Assembly (NCBI GenBank): GCA_963733135.1
Contig: CAVTBX010000005.1
Span: 124,001 to 188,000 of the forward strand
Length of the DNA stretch: 64,000 nucleotides
Source of the DNA: CAVTBX01 sp963733135
GTDB lineage: Bacteria > Actinomycetota > Thermoleophilia > Gaiellales > Gaiellaceae
Direction of reading: 5' to 3'
Shown here piece by piece: positions 45,005 to 56,508 of the stretch. The position numbers were made by a program, and so were the translations under genes. Position 1 is the stretch's first letter. Every line of letters starts with the position of its first letter. The notes under the pieces were generated by a model, which saw only the letters and a program-made list of their open reading frames with translations, did no database searches and was not told the origin of the DNA.

Positions 45005-46954
45005 CTAGTCGTCGTTTTCTTCGTCGTCGTCCTCTTCGTCGGGCTCGTCCTCGTCCGCAGGAGGCTCCTCCGAAGGCGCGGGCTCCTCCTCGGGCTCCTC
45101 CGCGGGGGGCTCCTCAGCCGGCGGCTCCTCGGCCGGCGGCTCCTCGCCGGGCTCCTCGGCCGGAGGCTCTTCGACCGGCGGCTCCTCGCCCGGCTCCGAG
45201 TCGGGCGGCGTGGGCGGCGGCACGGGCTCGACGACGACAGCAACGTTCTTCGAGATGCCGATGTTTCCGCGCCGGTCGACCGCCACGGAGCGAAGCTCGT
45301 ACCGTCCCGGGGCCAGGTTCGTGGTGTCCCAGACGACCGAAGCGCTGGTTGCACCCTCGAACGTTGCGAGGACGATCCAGTCTCCGCAGCCGCTCCTGAC
45401 CTTGATCGTGAGGGAGGCGACGCCCGAGCCTGTGTCCTTCGCCTGCGCGCTCACCGTCACCGCGCCGGAAACGGTCTCGCCGGGCGCGGGTCCGAGAACC
45501 GATGTCGTCGGCCTGACCTCGTCGGCAGCGACCACGACCGGCACGACCTCTGAGAAGGTCGCGTTGCCGGCCCGATCGACCGCGAGCGACCGGATCACGT
45601 AGGCGCCCGGCGCGACCAGCAGGGTGTTCCAGTCGACGGAGAGCCTGTTCGTACCCGAGGCGGCAAGCTCCATCCAGGCGTCGGAGCCGCCGACGGCGAC
45701 CTGGATGGCGAGCGATCTCACGCCAGTGCCCGAGTCCGCTGCCTCAGCGGAGATCGTCGTCGGGCCGTTCAGCTCGACTCCCGCCGCGGGAGCCGTGATC
45801 GCGGTCGTGGGAGCCGTGACGTCGGCGACCTCGAGAGTGGCCTCCGATCGGGTGATCGACTCGTTTCCGACGTTGTCCTTGGCCCGCATGCGGTACTGCA
45901 CGCAGGTTCCTTCGCGGGCCACGTCGGTCGCGTCGGCCGCATTCCAGTCTCCGAAGTCGCCGCAACCAGCGTTGGAGAGGAGGGCCTGCCGCCGTTCGAT
46001 CGTGACGCTCGAGGAATTGAGCCCCGATCCGCTGTCAGAGCCCGGATCGGCCGCGATCGCGATCGTCTCACCGGCCGCTGCGGTGGACGGGTACGAGATC
46101 GTGCCTCCTTCGGGCCCCACGCCGTCAGCGACCACCGAGACGGACGAAGTGGACGAGTCACCCGCGTTGTTCGTGACCGTGACGTCGATCGTTCCGGGCG
46201 TCGGGACGATCTCGGCGGTCCATGGCGCCTCCGAGACGCCGACCTCGGTGCCGCCGCTTCGAACCGTGGCCGCCGCGAGGCCCGATTCTGGGTCGGCCGC
46301 ATCCATCGTGATCGTGACCGGCCGCAGATTCTCGGCATCGGCCGCGACGAACAGCGTCGAGCCGGGCGCGTGCTCGCGTGGCGCCTCCTCGGTCACCTCG
46401 AGGCTCTCGAGCACCGGATCGCTCCCGTCGTGCCGCACCGGCTCGGCCGGTGCGTAGATCACGGCGCCGCCCAGCAGCACGCGGTAGAGAGCGCAGGTTC
46501 CGGGCGGCAGGAGGGCAGAGGCGGTCGTCACGGTCCACGGGCCGAAGGAGCCGCACGCCCCACCCGAGAGAACCGCAAGCTGCCGCTCCACCACAGCGTT
46601 CAGGCCTTCGAGACCAAGTGCGAGCGTGACACGCCCGTCGCGGTCGTATCCGTCGCGGCCCCCGAGAGCCGGAAGATCCAGGGCGGAGCCACGCTCCACC
46701 GAGTCGGAAACCAGGACGCTGCCTGGGAACGGAGCCTCGCCGACTGAACCGCTCTCGGAGCTTGGCGCCGTCGGCTCTTCCCGTTCCTCGACCTCGGGCG
46801 CGGCCTGGACGACGACGACGTCCGAGGAGGGATCAGACGGCCGCGGAATCGGCAGCAGGCTGGGCGCCGAGGGGAAGATTATCTGGCCCGCGGCGACGAG
46901 CACCCCGACGGCCAACGCTGCCGCGAAGATCCATGCTGCGGCTGACTTTTTCAA
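45005..46954 (-). CDS. Membrane-anchored surface protein with Ig-like domains and Pro/Glu repeat tail
   Basis: The product has 649 residues; AGGAGCC precedes the ATG at 46954. Residues 6-27 (AAWIFAAALAVGVLVAAGQI) form a signal or anchor. Several Ig-like repeats follow, with cysteine-containing blocks ACGSFGPWTV, GCGDFGDWNA and GCGDWIVLAT at even spacing and repeated endings such as IRSLAVDRAGN and LRSVAVDRRGN. The last 75 residues are tandem EEPPAEEP-type units ending in acidic DDDEENDD. No enzyme motif is visible. The tail looks like a cell-wall spacer or calcium-binding segment. It converges with the MMPL gene (15 bp between stops). Confidence 0.75.
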   Translation of the reverse strand: MKKSAAAWIFAAALAVGVLVAAGQIIFPSAPSLLPIPRPSDPSSDVVVVQAAPEVEEREEPTAPSSESGSVGEAPFPGSVLVSDSVERGSALDLPALGGRDGYDRDGRVTLALGLEGLNAVVERQLAVLSGGACGSFGPWTVTTASALLPPGTCALYRVLLGGAVIYAPAEPVRHDGSDPVLESLEVTEEAPREHAPGSTLFVAADAENLRPVTITMDAADPESGLAAATVRSGGTEVGVSEAPWTAEIVPTPGTIDVTVTNNAGDSSTSSVSVVADGVGPEGGTISYPSTAAAGETIAIAADPGSDSGSGLNSSSVTIERRQALLSNAGCGDFGDWNAADATDVAREGTCVQYRMRAKDNVGNESITRSEATLEVADVTAPTTAITAPAAGVELNGPTTISAEAADSGTGVRSLAIQVAVGGSDAWMELAASGTNRLSVDWNTLLVAPGAYVIRSLAVDRAGNATFSEVVPVVVAADEVRPTTSVLGPAPGETVSGAVTVSAQAKDTGSGVASLTIKVRSGCGDWIVLATFEGATSASVVWDTTNLAPGRYELRSVAVDRRGNIGISKNVAVVVEPVPPPTPPDSEPGEEPPVEEPPAEEPGEEPPAEEPPAEEPPAEEPEEEPAPSEEPPADEDEPDEEDDDEENDD

Positions 46955-47051
46955 TGCGGCTCCTGGTGTTGCGGCTCGTGTAGCCCCGCCAGTCTTCCGT
47001 TTCGGAGGCCGCTTCGCATCCCCTCTCCGGGGGATCCGCGTTTTCCGCGAT

Positions 47052-49820
<2,769 letters not shown>

Positions 49821-49877
49821 ATCTGGCTCCGATGCTATCCGGAGCGGCAGGTTTCGCCGCTGCTATCGTCGCGCTCG

Positions 49878-50108
49878 GTGACGGCCCGGCTCGAACAGCT
49901 TCTCCACAGCGCGTTTCCGGATGCGAGCGAGCTCTCAGTCGAGGATCGCACGGGCGGGGGCGACCACTTCCAGGTGACGGTCTCGAGCCCCCGTTTCGGA
50001 GGGCTTTCGCTCGTCGAGCAGCACCGCCTGGTCTACGAGGCTCTCGCGGCCCCGCTCGCCGATGGCACCATTCACGAGCTACGCATCAAAACCCGAGGAG
50101 AGGCATGA
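49878..50108 (+). CDS. BolA-family protein
   Basis: The product has 76 residues with a GTG start at 49878. TARLEQLLHSAFPDASELSV, GGGDHFQVTVSSPRF, GLSLVEQHRLVYEAL and TIHELRIKTRGE are the ordered BolA blocks, including the conserved His in HFQV and in EQHR. BolA proteins bind monothiol glutaredoxins through a shared 2Fe-2S cluster. The next gene is a monothiol-type glutaredoxin overlapping by 4 bp (ATGA), so the two are translationally coupled. TATCGT a few bases upstream of the start is a possible -10. Confidence 0.9.
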   Translation: MTARLEQLLHSAFPDASELSVEDRTGGGDHFQVTVSSPRFGGLSLVEQHRLVYEALAAPLADGTIHELRIKTRGEA

Positions 50109-50497
50109 GCCAGGATCTGCACGAGCGCATCAAGACCGTTATCGACACCGAGCCCGTCGCCGTCTTCATCAAGGGCACGCCACAGCAGGCTCTATGCGGG
50201 AATTCGCAGCGCGCGCTCGACGCGCTCCGCGCGGTGGGAGCGCCCATCACAGCTGTGGATGTCCTCCCCGACCCCGAGATCCGCCAGGAGCTCTCGGCGA
50301 TCTCGAGCTGGCCCACGATCCCGCAGGTATTCGTCCGCGGTGAGCTCGTCGGCGGCGCCGACATCGTCCAGGAGCTCGCGGAGACCGGAGAGCTGCGCTC
50401 GAAGCTCGAGGAGCGCCTCGGCGAGGGCTACGAGGCCGGCGAGGAGAAAGTCGTCGAGGTTTCCGAGCGCCCGAGCCCGTTGCGGCTCGTTCCCTAG
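50105..50497 (+). CDS. Monothiol glutaredoxin (Grx4/GrxD type) with CGNS active site
   Basis: The product has 130 residues. VAVFIKGTPQQALCGNSQRA holds the single active cysteine; TIPQVFVRGELVGGADIVQE holds the glutathione-binding TxP and GGxD motifs. Monothiol glutaredoxins normally read CGFS; here Phe is replaced by Asn, and the preceding PxxPxC reads PQQALC. It should bind a 2Fe-2S cluster with BolA and pass it to targets, possibly the divergent aconitase. A 25-residue acidic C-terminal tail is an extra. Function is well supported by context; the CGNS change may alter cluster binding. Confidence 0.9.
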   Translation: MSQDLHERIKTVIDTEPVAVFIKGTPQQALCGNSQRALDALRAVGAPITAVDVLPDPEIRQELSAISSWPTIPQVFVRGELVGGADIVQELAETGELRSKLEERLGEGYEAGEEKVVEVSERPSPLRLVP

Positions 50498-50549
50498 ATA
50501 CCTGCCTCGGTGAACGCGTCGAATCGCGCATGAACCGGCGCAATTCGAC

Positions 50550-50690
50550 CTAGATCACAAAGGCGAAGAGCAGGAACAGCCCGGCCAGCGCCAGGGCAAG
50601 CACGGCGAACACCACGAAAACCGCGGGATTCAGCGGTGTTCGGTTGTCCTGCTCCCAGCGGGACTCGACGCGCTTCTCGGCTCGGGCCAC
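50550..50690 (-). CDS. Small single-span membrane protein
   Basis: A 46-residue frame starts with GTG at 50690, 5 bp after the stop of the Clp_N regulator. It begins MARAEKRVESRWEQDNRTPL (charged, cytoplasmic) and ends with one membrane helix (FVVFAVLALALAGLFLLFAF). It resembles small tail-anchored proteins of unknown role. Coding is supported by the clean amphipathic-then-hydrophobic pattern and tight spacing. An alternative ATG frame at the same place is only 22 residues and is less likely. Confidence 0.6.
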   Translation of the reverse strand: MARAEKRVESRWEQDNRTPLNPAVFVVFAVLALALAGLFLLFAFVI

Positions 50691-50694
50691 GGGC

Positions 50695-51408
50695 TCATCG
50701 TAGTCTGGCAGGGGGTGGCTGGGGCTCGTCGAGCGCCGCGCGGAGCCCCGCTTCGACGGCGCCGGCTGTGAGGCCGAGCGCCTCTAGGACGCGCACCGCG
50801 CCGCCTTCCGCGTCTCGCAGCGTGCCGAGGAGAACATGCTCGACGGCCACTTCGGGAGCGCCGCTCTCGCTCGCCTCGCGAATAGCGCTTTCCAGCGCAC
50901 GGTGGCCTCTGGCTGAGATCGGAGCACGACCATGCCGCGAGTCCAGTTCAGCCTCCGCATCGCCGTAGAGCGCCCGTACCTCGCGCCGGACAGCGCCGCG
51001 AGAGACACCGAGCTCCTCGAGCGCTGCGACGACCGGGCCCGTGTCGTCTCGCAGAAGCGCCAGGAGAAGGTGTTCCGACCCTGCCGACGGGTGGCCCAGC
51101 GCGGCCGCCTCCTCTGTGGCGATCAGCACTGTTCGCCGAGCCTGCTCTGTCGTGTGGGTTGTCCCCTTGATCCGGGGCGGCTCGTCCGCGCGGGAACGAG
51201 CGGCAAAGCGCTTGTGCGCGGCCTGACGCGAGATTCCGAGCGCTCTAGCGATGTCCGCCCATGAGATTCCCGCGCGGACGGCGTTTCGGACGTGGTCGTC
51301 TTCGAGGGCCGTCAAGCGAGCCCGAAGCGCAGTGACCGCACGGAGCGCCGCTTCGGGATCGTCCTCGGCTAGGGCGCGCTGCAGAAGCTCATCCGGGCGA
51401 TTCGCCAT
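50695..51408 (-). CDS. HTH regulator with Clp_N-type repeats
   Basis: The product has 237 residues, starting at the ATG at 51408, 6 bp after a -10. Residues about 20-75 form a helical region and HTH (ISWADIARALGISRQAAHKR). Residues about 95-225 have two Clp_N repeats: SAGSEHLLLALLRDDTGPVV and VAVEHVLLGTLRDAEGGAVR. Clp_N domains normally recruit substrates or adaptors to ClpA/ClpC; here no ATPase follows. It could be a regulator of proteostasis genes whose stability or binding is linked to Clp. It likely autoregulates through the palindrome at 51439-51454. A small membrane protein follows closely. Confidence 0.85.
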   Translation of the reverse strand: MANRPDELLQRALAEDDPEAALRAVTALRARLTALEDDHVRNAVRAGISWADIARALGISRQAAHKRFAARSRADEPPRIKGTTHTTEQARRTVLIATEEAAALGHPSAGSEHLLLALLRDDTGPVVAALEELGVSRGAVRREVRALYGDAEAELDSRHGRAPISARGHRALESAIREASESGAPEVAVEHVLLGTLRDAEGGAVRVLEALGLTAGAVEAGLRAALDEPQPPPARLR

Positions 51409-51414
51409 ACAGGG

Positions 51415-51443
51415 ATTGTGAATCGCGAGCCGGACTATGTCAA
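51415..51443 (-). promoter_or_regulatory. Leaderless promoter of the HTH-Clp_N gene
   Basis: On the minus strand TTGACA (51443-51438) and CACAAT (51420-51415) are 17 bp apart, with six bases before the ATG at 51408. Transcription should start at or beside the start codon, and there is no ribosome-binding site, so translation should be leaderless. Confidence 0.7.
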
Positions 51444-51454
51444 TCATAGTTGAC
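51439..51454. promoter_or_regulatory. Operator palindrome over the -35 of the HTH-Clp_N promoter
   Basis: GTCAA at 51439-51443 and TTGAC at 51450-51454 are inverted arms overlapping the -35. A further GGTTGACAG lies at 51469-51477, offering a second half-site. Autorepression by the adjacent regulator is the simplest reading. Confidence 0.5.
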
Positions 51455-51560
51455 GAAAACGCATCCACGGTTGACAGACTGCACCTTCCAGCCCCAGTCG
51501 GCCAGGCGCGGAGGGACCCTGTCCCGGGGTCTAACCCGGTTCTGCTCCGTTCGAGTGTCG

Positions 51561-52910
51561 CTAAGGCTCCGTGTGGACGACGACGTCTGCGATCTCAGGA
51601 TGGGCGCTTCGGATCCGTTCCTCGATCTCGCTGGCATCGGCATGCGCCTCCGCGAGCGCGCGGCCTGCATCCATTCCGAGCGTCAGGAACGCCACGAGCC
51701 CGCGCTCCGTCCTGACGAGCCTGAGCTCCCGAGGACGCCGGCCGGTCGCTGCACTCACGATCCTGGCAACGCTCTCGGCCTCGTCGCCCGCCGTAAGCGG
51801 CTGCGCCACGGAATCGTCGGCGAGCGGCTCGAGGTGCGTCTGGACGCGGGCGACCTCGGGCACGTCGGCCGTGATCGCCTCCTCGAGCTCGGTGGCGATG
51901 TTATGAGCCTCGTCCAGGGAAAGACCCCCTGGAAGCTTCAGGTGGAGCGAGATCTCGACCCGACCGCCGACTCGGAGCACCGAGATGTTGTGGATCTCGC
52001 GCACGCGCGCGACCCGGAGCGCCGCCGCATAGGCGCGCTCCCGGAGAGCAGCGGCAACAGCGTCCCCCGGCTCCACGTGGACGACCACGTCGGTACCCGG
52101 AAGCGCTGTCTCGACCGCGGTCTCGACCGCGTCCGCTACGGCGTGGCCCTGCTCCACCGCCGCCCCGGGCGGGACGCTGATCACGACATCGGCAAAATGA
52201 CGGCCGGCCGCCCGGCGCATGCGGAGCCGCCTGAGCTCGACGCCCGGATCGAGCTCCTGGATCGCCCGCCGCGCGAGCTCGTCGGCGGCGGCCGGGGCGC
52301 GATCCATGAGGACGTCCACGTTCTGCCGTACGAGCCGGCCTGCTCCCGCAAGCACGAGCACAGCCACGAGGAGGGCGGCCGCTGCGTCCGCCTCCGGATG
52401 CCCGGCCCGAGCGGCGAGGAGACCGACGAGAACGGCAACCGAGCCGCCGAGGTCCGAGACGAAGTGGAAGGCGCTCGTGATGAGCGCGGGGCTCGAGTAG
52501 CGCCGGCCGGCGCGAAACGAGATCCGTGCCCGGGTGGCGTCGACGACGATCACGACGCCGACCACGAGCAGCGCCCACCAGGTGACGTCGACCTCGTGGC
52601 CGCCGTCGACGAGCCGCACGACCGCCAGCGCACCGATCGCGATGGACGCGACGACGAGGATCGTCGCCTCCGCCAACGCGGCGAGGTGCTCCGCCTTCCC
52701 GTGCCCGTACGGATGGCTGGGGTCGGCAGGCCGTACCGCGACGCCGACGGCGAAGAACGTCAGGAGCGCCGCGACGAGGTCTGTCCCCGAGTGGGCCGCC
52801 TCCGACACGAGACCGAGCGAGCCCGTCGCGAGGCCGGTGCCGAGCTTCAGCGCGATCAGAGCCGCGGCGGCTCCGACCGAGACGAGCGCTGTGCGTCGCT
52901 GCGGGGTCAC
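51561..52910 (-). CDS. Cation diffusion facilitator (CDF) metal exporter
   Basis: About 449 residues from a GTG at 52910; the frame is open further, to 52982, but that would overlap the divergent zinc-ribbon gene. The CDF core has LGLVSEAAHSGTDLVAALLT (Hx3D site), HPYGHGKAEHLAALAEA, and ITSAFHFVSDLGGSVAVLVG (second Hx3D site). The C-terminal half has one or more ferredoxin-like cytoplasmic domains (LRRLRMRRAAGRHFADVVIS, VREIHNISVLRVGGRVEISL), longer than in usual CDFs of about 300 residues. It exports Zn, Fe or Mn. It fits with the ZIP and iron genes as part of metal balance. Confidence 0.9.
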   Translation of the reverse strand: MTPQRRTALVSVGAAAALIALKLGTGLATGSLGLVSEAAHSGTDLVAALLTFFAVGVAVRPADPSHPYGHGKAEHLAALAEATILVVASIAIGALAVVRLVDGGHEVDVTWWALLVVGVVIVVDATRARISFRAGRRYSSPALITSAFHFVSDLGGSVAVLVGLLAARAGHPEADAAAALLVAVLVLAGAGRLVRQNVDVLMDRAPAAADELARRAIQELDPGVELRRLRMRRAAGRHFADVVISVPPGAAVEQGHAVADAVETAVETALPGTDVVVHVEPGDAVAAALRERAYAAALRVARVREIHNISVLRVGGRVEISLHLKLPGGLSLDEAHNIATELEEAITADVPEVARVQTHLEPLADDSVAQPLTAGDEAESVARIVSAATGRRPRELRLVRTERGLVAFLTLGMDAGRALAEAHADASEIEERIRSAHPEIADVVVHTEP

Positions 52911-52954
52911 AGCCTGGAACGGTAAACGCAGACCCTCCCGGTATCCTGGCTCGC

Positions 52955-53134
52955 GTGGCCGATACCCTCGAGCCGAAGGCACGTGAGGTCGTGTGCCCGC
53001 ACTGCAAGAAGACCTTCACGCCCGAGCCTCTGAGCGCGAACGCGCACCGGCACCGCGGGTTCAAGTGCCCGCATTGCCGCCTCTTCGTCGCGTTCGACCG
53101 GGCCGACGACGCGGCCGCCGAGACTGGCTCGTAG
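52955..53134 (+). CDS. Small zinc-ribbon protein
   Basis: A 59-residue frame with a GTG start at 52955 and a TATCCT hexamer 7 bp upstream. It has two CPHC motifs (VVCPHCKKTF and FKCPHCRLFV) 22 residues apart, a four-cysteine zinc ribbon, and an acidic/Ala-rich end. It is divergent from the CDF exporter by 44 bp. Its TAG stop is also the first bases of a TAGGGGCGAGG repeat. No function can be assigned; DNA or protein binding is likely. Confidence 0.65.
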   Translation: MADTLEPKAREVVCPHCKKTFTPEPLSANAHRHRGFKCPHCRLFVAFDRADDAAAETGS

Positions 53135-53471
53135 GGGCGAGGAATGCCTCGCGCTCTCGGGTCTCCCGGGGCGTTGTGAACGGTCGCGCTTCGCGCGCCC
53201 TCCAACACCGCGGCGCTCCGACGACAGGGGTCCCGGTCGCGTGTGAACGGTCGCGCTTCGCGCGCCCTCCATACGAGTTGCGCGAAAAGCGGCGCAACTC
53301 GCCCGGCCGCTGCGCGGCCTCCAACACCGCGGCGGCCCGACGACAGGACGTCTCCCAGTCGCCTGTGAACGGTCGCGCTTCGCGCGCCCTCTATGTGAGT
53401 TGCGCGAAAGGCGTCGCAACTCACCCGGCCGCAGAGCGGCCTCCAGCGCCCGGCCGCTGCGCGGCCTCCGG
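53131..53471. repeat. Intergenic repeat cluster downstream of the sigma-factor gene
   Basis: This 337-bp gap has no gene but several modules. One TAGGGGCGAGGAATGCCTCG palindrome variant overlaps the zinc-ribbon stop. TGTGAACGGTCGCGCTTCGC and its continuation GCGCCCTC occur three times, at 53175, 53242 and 53364. Two hairpins read GAGTTGCGC/GCGCAACTC (53275-53300) and GTGAGTTGCG/CGCAACTCAC (53395-53424). Three copies of a CGGCCGC-n-GCGGCC hairpin lie at about 53304, 53426 and 53451. The last abuts the sigma-factor stop and may terminate it. Confidence 0.75.
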
Positions 53472-54572
<1,101 letters not shown>

Positions 54573-54650
54573 CTACACCGCCTTTCGCACCCGGGGACGA
54601 AAAGAGCCGGAGGAACGTGTCCCTCAGGCTCAGGCAACAGGCCGCGGATT

Positions 54651-55556
54651 CTATGGCGGGTCGTCGAAAAGCGCCAGGACGGATTTCGCGCCCGTCGCCA
54701 CGATCTGCCCTACCTCATCGCCCCGGCTGTTCCTGAGTAACTGAGGGCAGAGAGACTCGATGCCGAGCAGCGCGCCTGCCGCGGCCCCGACCGCCCGGCT
54801 GGCGCCGTCCTCGGCCTTGAGGGCGAGGCCGGCCCCGTCCGGACGACCGATGCAGAGAACGCCCTCGGCGCCGCGCTTGGCGATCGTGCCGGGGAGGCCC
54901 TCCATGAGGAGCGTGTCGTGGGCGTTCGGCCCGCCGATTAGCCCGGGGTGCTCGCGGAGCGCCGCCACGACAGCGTCCGCTCCCGGCAGCTCGCCGCGGA
55001 CGAGACGGGAGAAGGCGAGCGCAAACGCCTGGAGCGGCGCGGCGAACGCGACGACGCCGCAGCCGTCGACGGCGGTGGCGAGCTTGTTCTCGGCGACGCC
55101 GGTCGCCCGCGCGACATCGGCCCGGATCTCCTCCTGGAGCGGGTGCCCGGCCAGCCGGTACCCGGCACGCTCCCATCCGTTCAGCCGGCAGCGGAGGAGC
55201 ATGCCAGCGTGCTTACCCGAGCAGTTGTGCCGAAGCCGAGAGCCGTCGACCGCTCCGCATTCGAGGTCGTCCTCGCCGGCACCGGCCCGCAAGAGCACCG
55301 CCTCGACCGCCGCGAGCTGCTCGGGCAGCGCCTCGTGCGAGGCGCAGACGATGGCGAGCTCCTTGTCGGGGAGATCAGGCACGTCCCGGGCCAGACCGAG
55401 CGCTTGGAGGGGCTTCGCCGCCGAGCGCATGTGCGTGACGAGCTCGGGATCTCCCCAGGCCTCGCGCACCTCACCGGCCTGCACAACCACGGCATGCACG
55501 CGGTGCCGCGACTCGACGACGCCCCCCCGGCGCACGGATACGCTGATCGCGTCCAT
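54651..55556 (-). CDS. L-asparaginase II-like amidohydrolase
   Basis: The product has 301 residues, starting at the ATG at 55556 (the frame is open to 55754, but that would run into the repeat and the divergent gene). Family blocks are VVQAGEVREAWGDPELVTHM, RSAAKPLQAL, CASHEALPEQ, RLRHNCSGKHAGMLLRCRLN, CGVVAFAAPLQAFALAFSRL and KRGAEGVLCIG. The fold matches the asparaginase II family (PF06089 type), thought to hydrolyse asparagine to aspartate and ammonia. No signal peptide. Upstream of rpoD on the same strand, but probably independent. Substrate in this lineage untested. Confidence 0.85.
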   Translation of the reverse strand: MDAISVSVRRGGVVESRHRVHAVVVQAGEVREAWGDPELVTHMRSAAKPLQALGLARDVPDLPDKELAIVCASHEALPEQLAAVEAVLLRAGAGEDDLECGAVDGSRLRHNCSGKHAGMLLRCRLNGWERAGYRLAGHPLQEEIRADVARATGVAENKLATAVDGCGVVAFAAPLQAFALAFSRLVRGELPGADAVVAALREHPGLIGGPNAHDTLLMEGLPGTIAKRGAEGVLCIGRPDGAGLALKAEDGASRAVGAAAGALLGIESLCPQLLRNSRGDEVGQIVATGAKSVLALFDDPP

Positions 55557-55620
55557 GGCGGGCCAGCGTAGAGCCCGGCCGGCGCCTGCGTCGGCCCTAC
55601 ATTCCACCCCGCCCTTCTCC

Positions 55621-55645
55621 GTAGGGGCGAGGCATGCCTCGCCCG
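55621..55645. repeat. TAGGGGC-type palindromic repeat
   Basis: GGGCGAGGCATGCCTCGCCC at 55625-55644 is a perfect 20-bp palindrome preceded by GTAG. The same palindrome recurs at 60119-60138, with variants at 53131, 59236 and 59360. It lies between the asparaginase and Fpg genes. Confidence 0.85.
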
Positions 55646-55664
55646 CGCGCGCCCGAGGCGGCCC

Positions 55665-56492
55665 ATGCCTGAGTACCCCGAGATCGAGGCCCTGCGACGC
55701 GCGCTCGACGAGCGCATCGGCGCGACGCCCATAGCCAAGGCCGGCCCGGCTCACATCGCGACGCTGAAGACGTTCGACCCGCCGCTCGGCTCACTCGACG
55801 GCCGGACGCTGGCAGGGGCGCGGCGGCGCGGCAAGCATCTGCTCTTTCCGACCGCGGACGGCGAGCTCGTCCTTCACGTCCACCTGATGAGCGCGGGACG
55901 GCTCCGCTTCCACGAGCCCGGCGCAAAGCAGCCGAAGTCGCCGGCCTTCAAGCTCACGCTCGAAGACGGCGGGACGCTGGTGCTCACCGAGGGCGGCCCC
56001 AAGAAGCGCGCGAAGGTCGGGCTCTTCCGTCCGGAGGAAATCGAGGCCGAGCTCGCACACCTCGGGCCCGAGGCCGACGAGCTCGACGCCCCCGGGCTGG
56101 CCGAGATTCTCGCGGGCGACTCCCGTCGTCTGCACGCTCTCCTCCGCGACCAGCGCGCCCTGGCGGGAATCGGCCGCGCCTGGGTGAACGAGATCCTCCA
56201 CCGAGCCAAGCTCTCCCCGTACGCGCTCTCGACCGACCTGGACGAGGAGGAGGTCGAACGGCTCGCGGCCGCGATACACGACGTGCTGGCCGAGGGCCTC
56301 GAGCTCCGCGGACGCGGCGTGCCCGACAAGAAGGCGCACCGGATTCACAACCACCTGGGAGAGCCGTGCTTCGTGTGCGGCACCCCGATCGCGCGCGTCG
56401 ACTTCGACGAGCACACGATCTTCTACTGCCCGGAGTGCCAGACCGGGGGGCGAGTCCTGAAGGATCGGCGGCTGTCGCGCCTGCTTCGGTGA
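55665..56492 (+). CDS. Fpg/Nei-family DNA glycosylase
   Basis: The product has 275 residues. The N-terminus MPEYPEIEALRRALDERI has the catalytic Pro2 and Glu3; RRRGKHLLF supplies the conserved lysine. The H2TH domain is LRDQRALAGIGRAWVNEILH, and the C-terminal zinc finger has PCFVCGTPI and YCPECQTGGR, four cysteines. It removes oxidised bases such as 8-oxoguanine or oxidised pyrimidines and nicks the strand. MPEYPE in place of MPELPE suggests a divergent actinobacterial member, so Fpg versus Nei cannot be fixed. Confidence 0.92.
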   Translation: MPEYPEIEALRRALDERIGATPIAKAGPAHIATLKTFDPPLGSLDGRTLAGARRRGKHLLFPTADGELVLHVHLMSAGRLRFHEPGAKQPKSPAFKLTLEDGGTLVLTEGGPKKRAKVGLFRPEEIEAELAHLGPEADELDAPGLAEILAGDSRRLHALLRDQRALAGIGRAWVNEILHRAKLSPYALSTDLDEEEVERLAAAIHDVLAEGLELRGRGVPDKKAHRIHNHLGEPCFVCGTPIARVDFDEHTIFYCPECQTGGRVLKDRRLSRLLR

Positions 56493-56508
56493 CCCACCGG
56501 TCAAGACG

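Noticed and set aside
51469..51560. A tRNA-like region (GGTTCTGCTCCGTTCGAGTG)
   Set aside because: A T-loop-like GTTCGAG is present, but no acceptor, D or anticodon arms can be paired around it.
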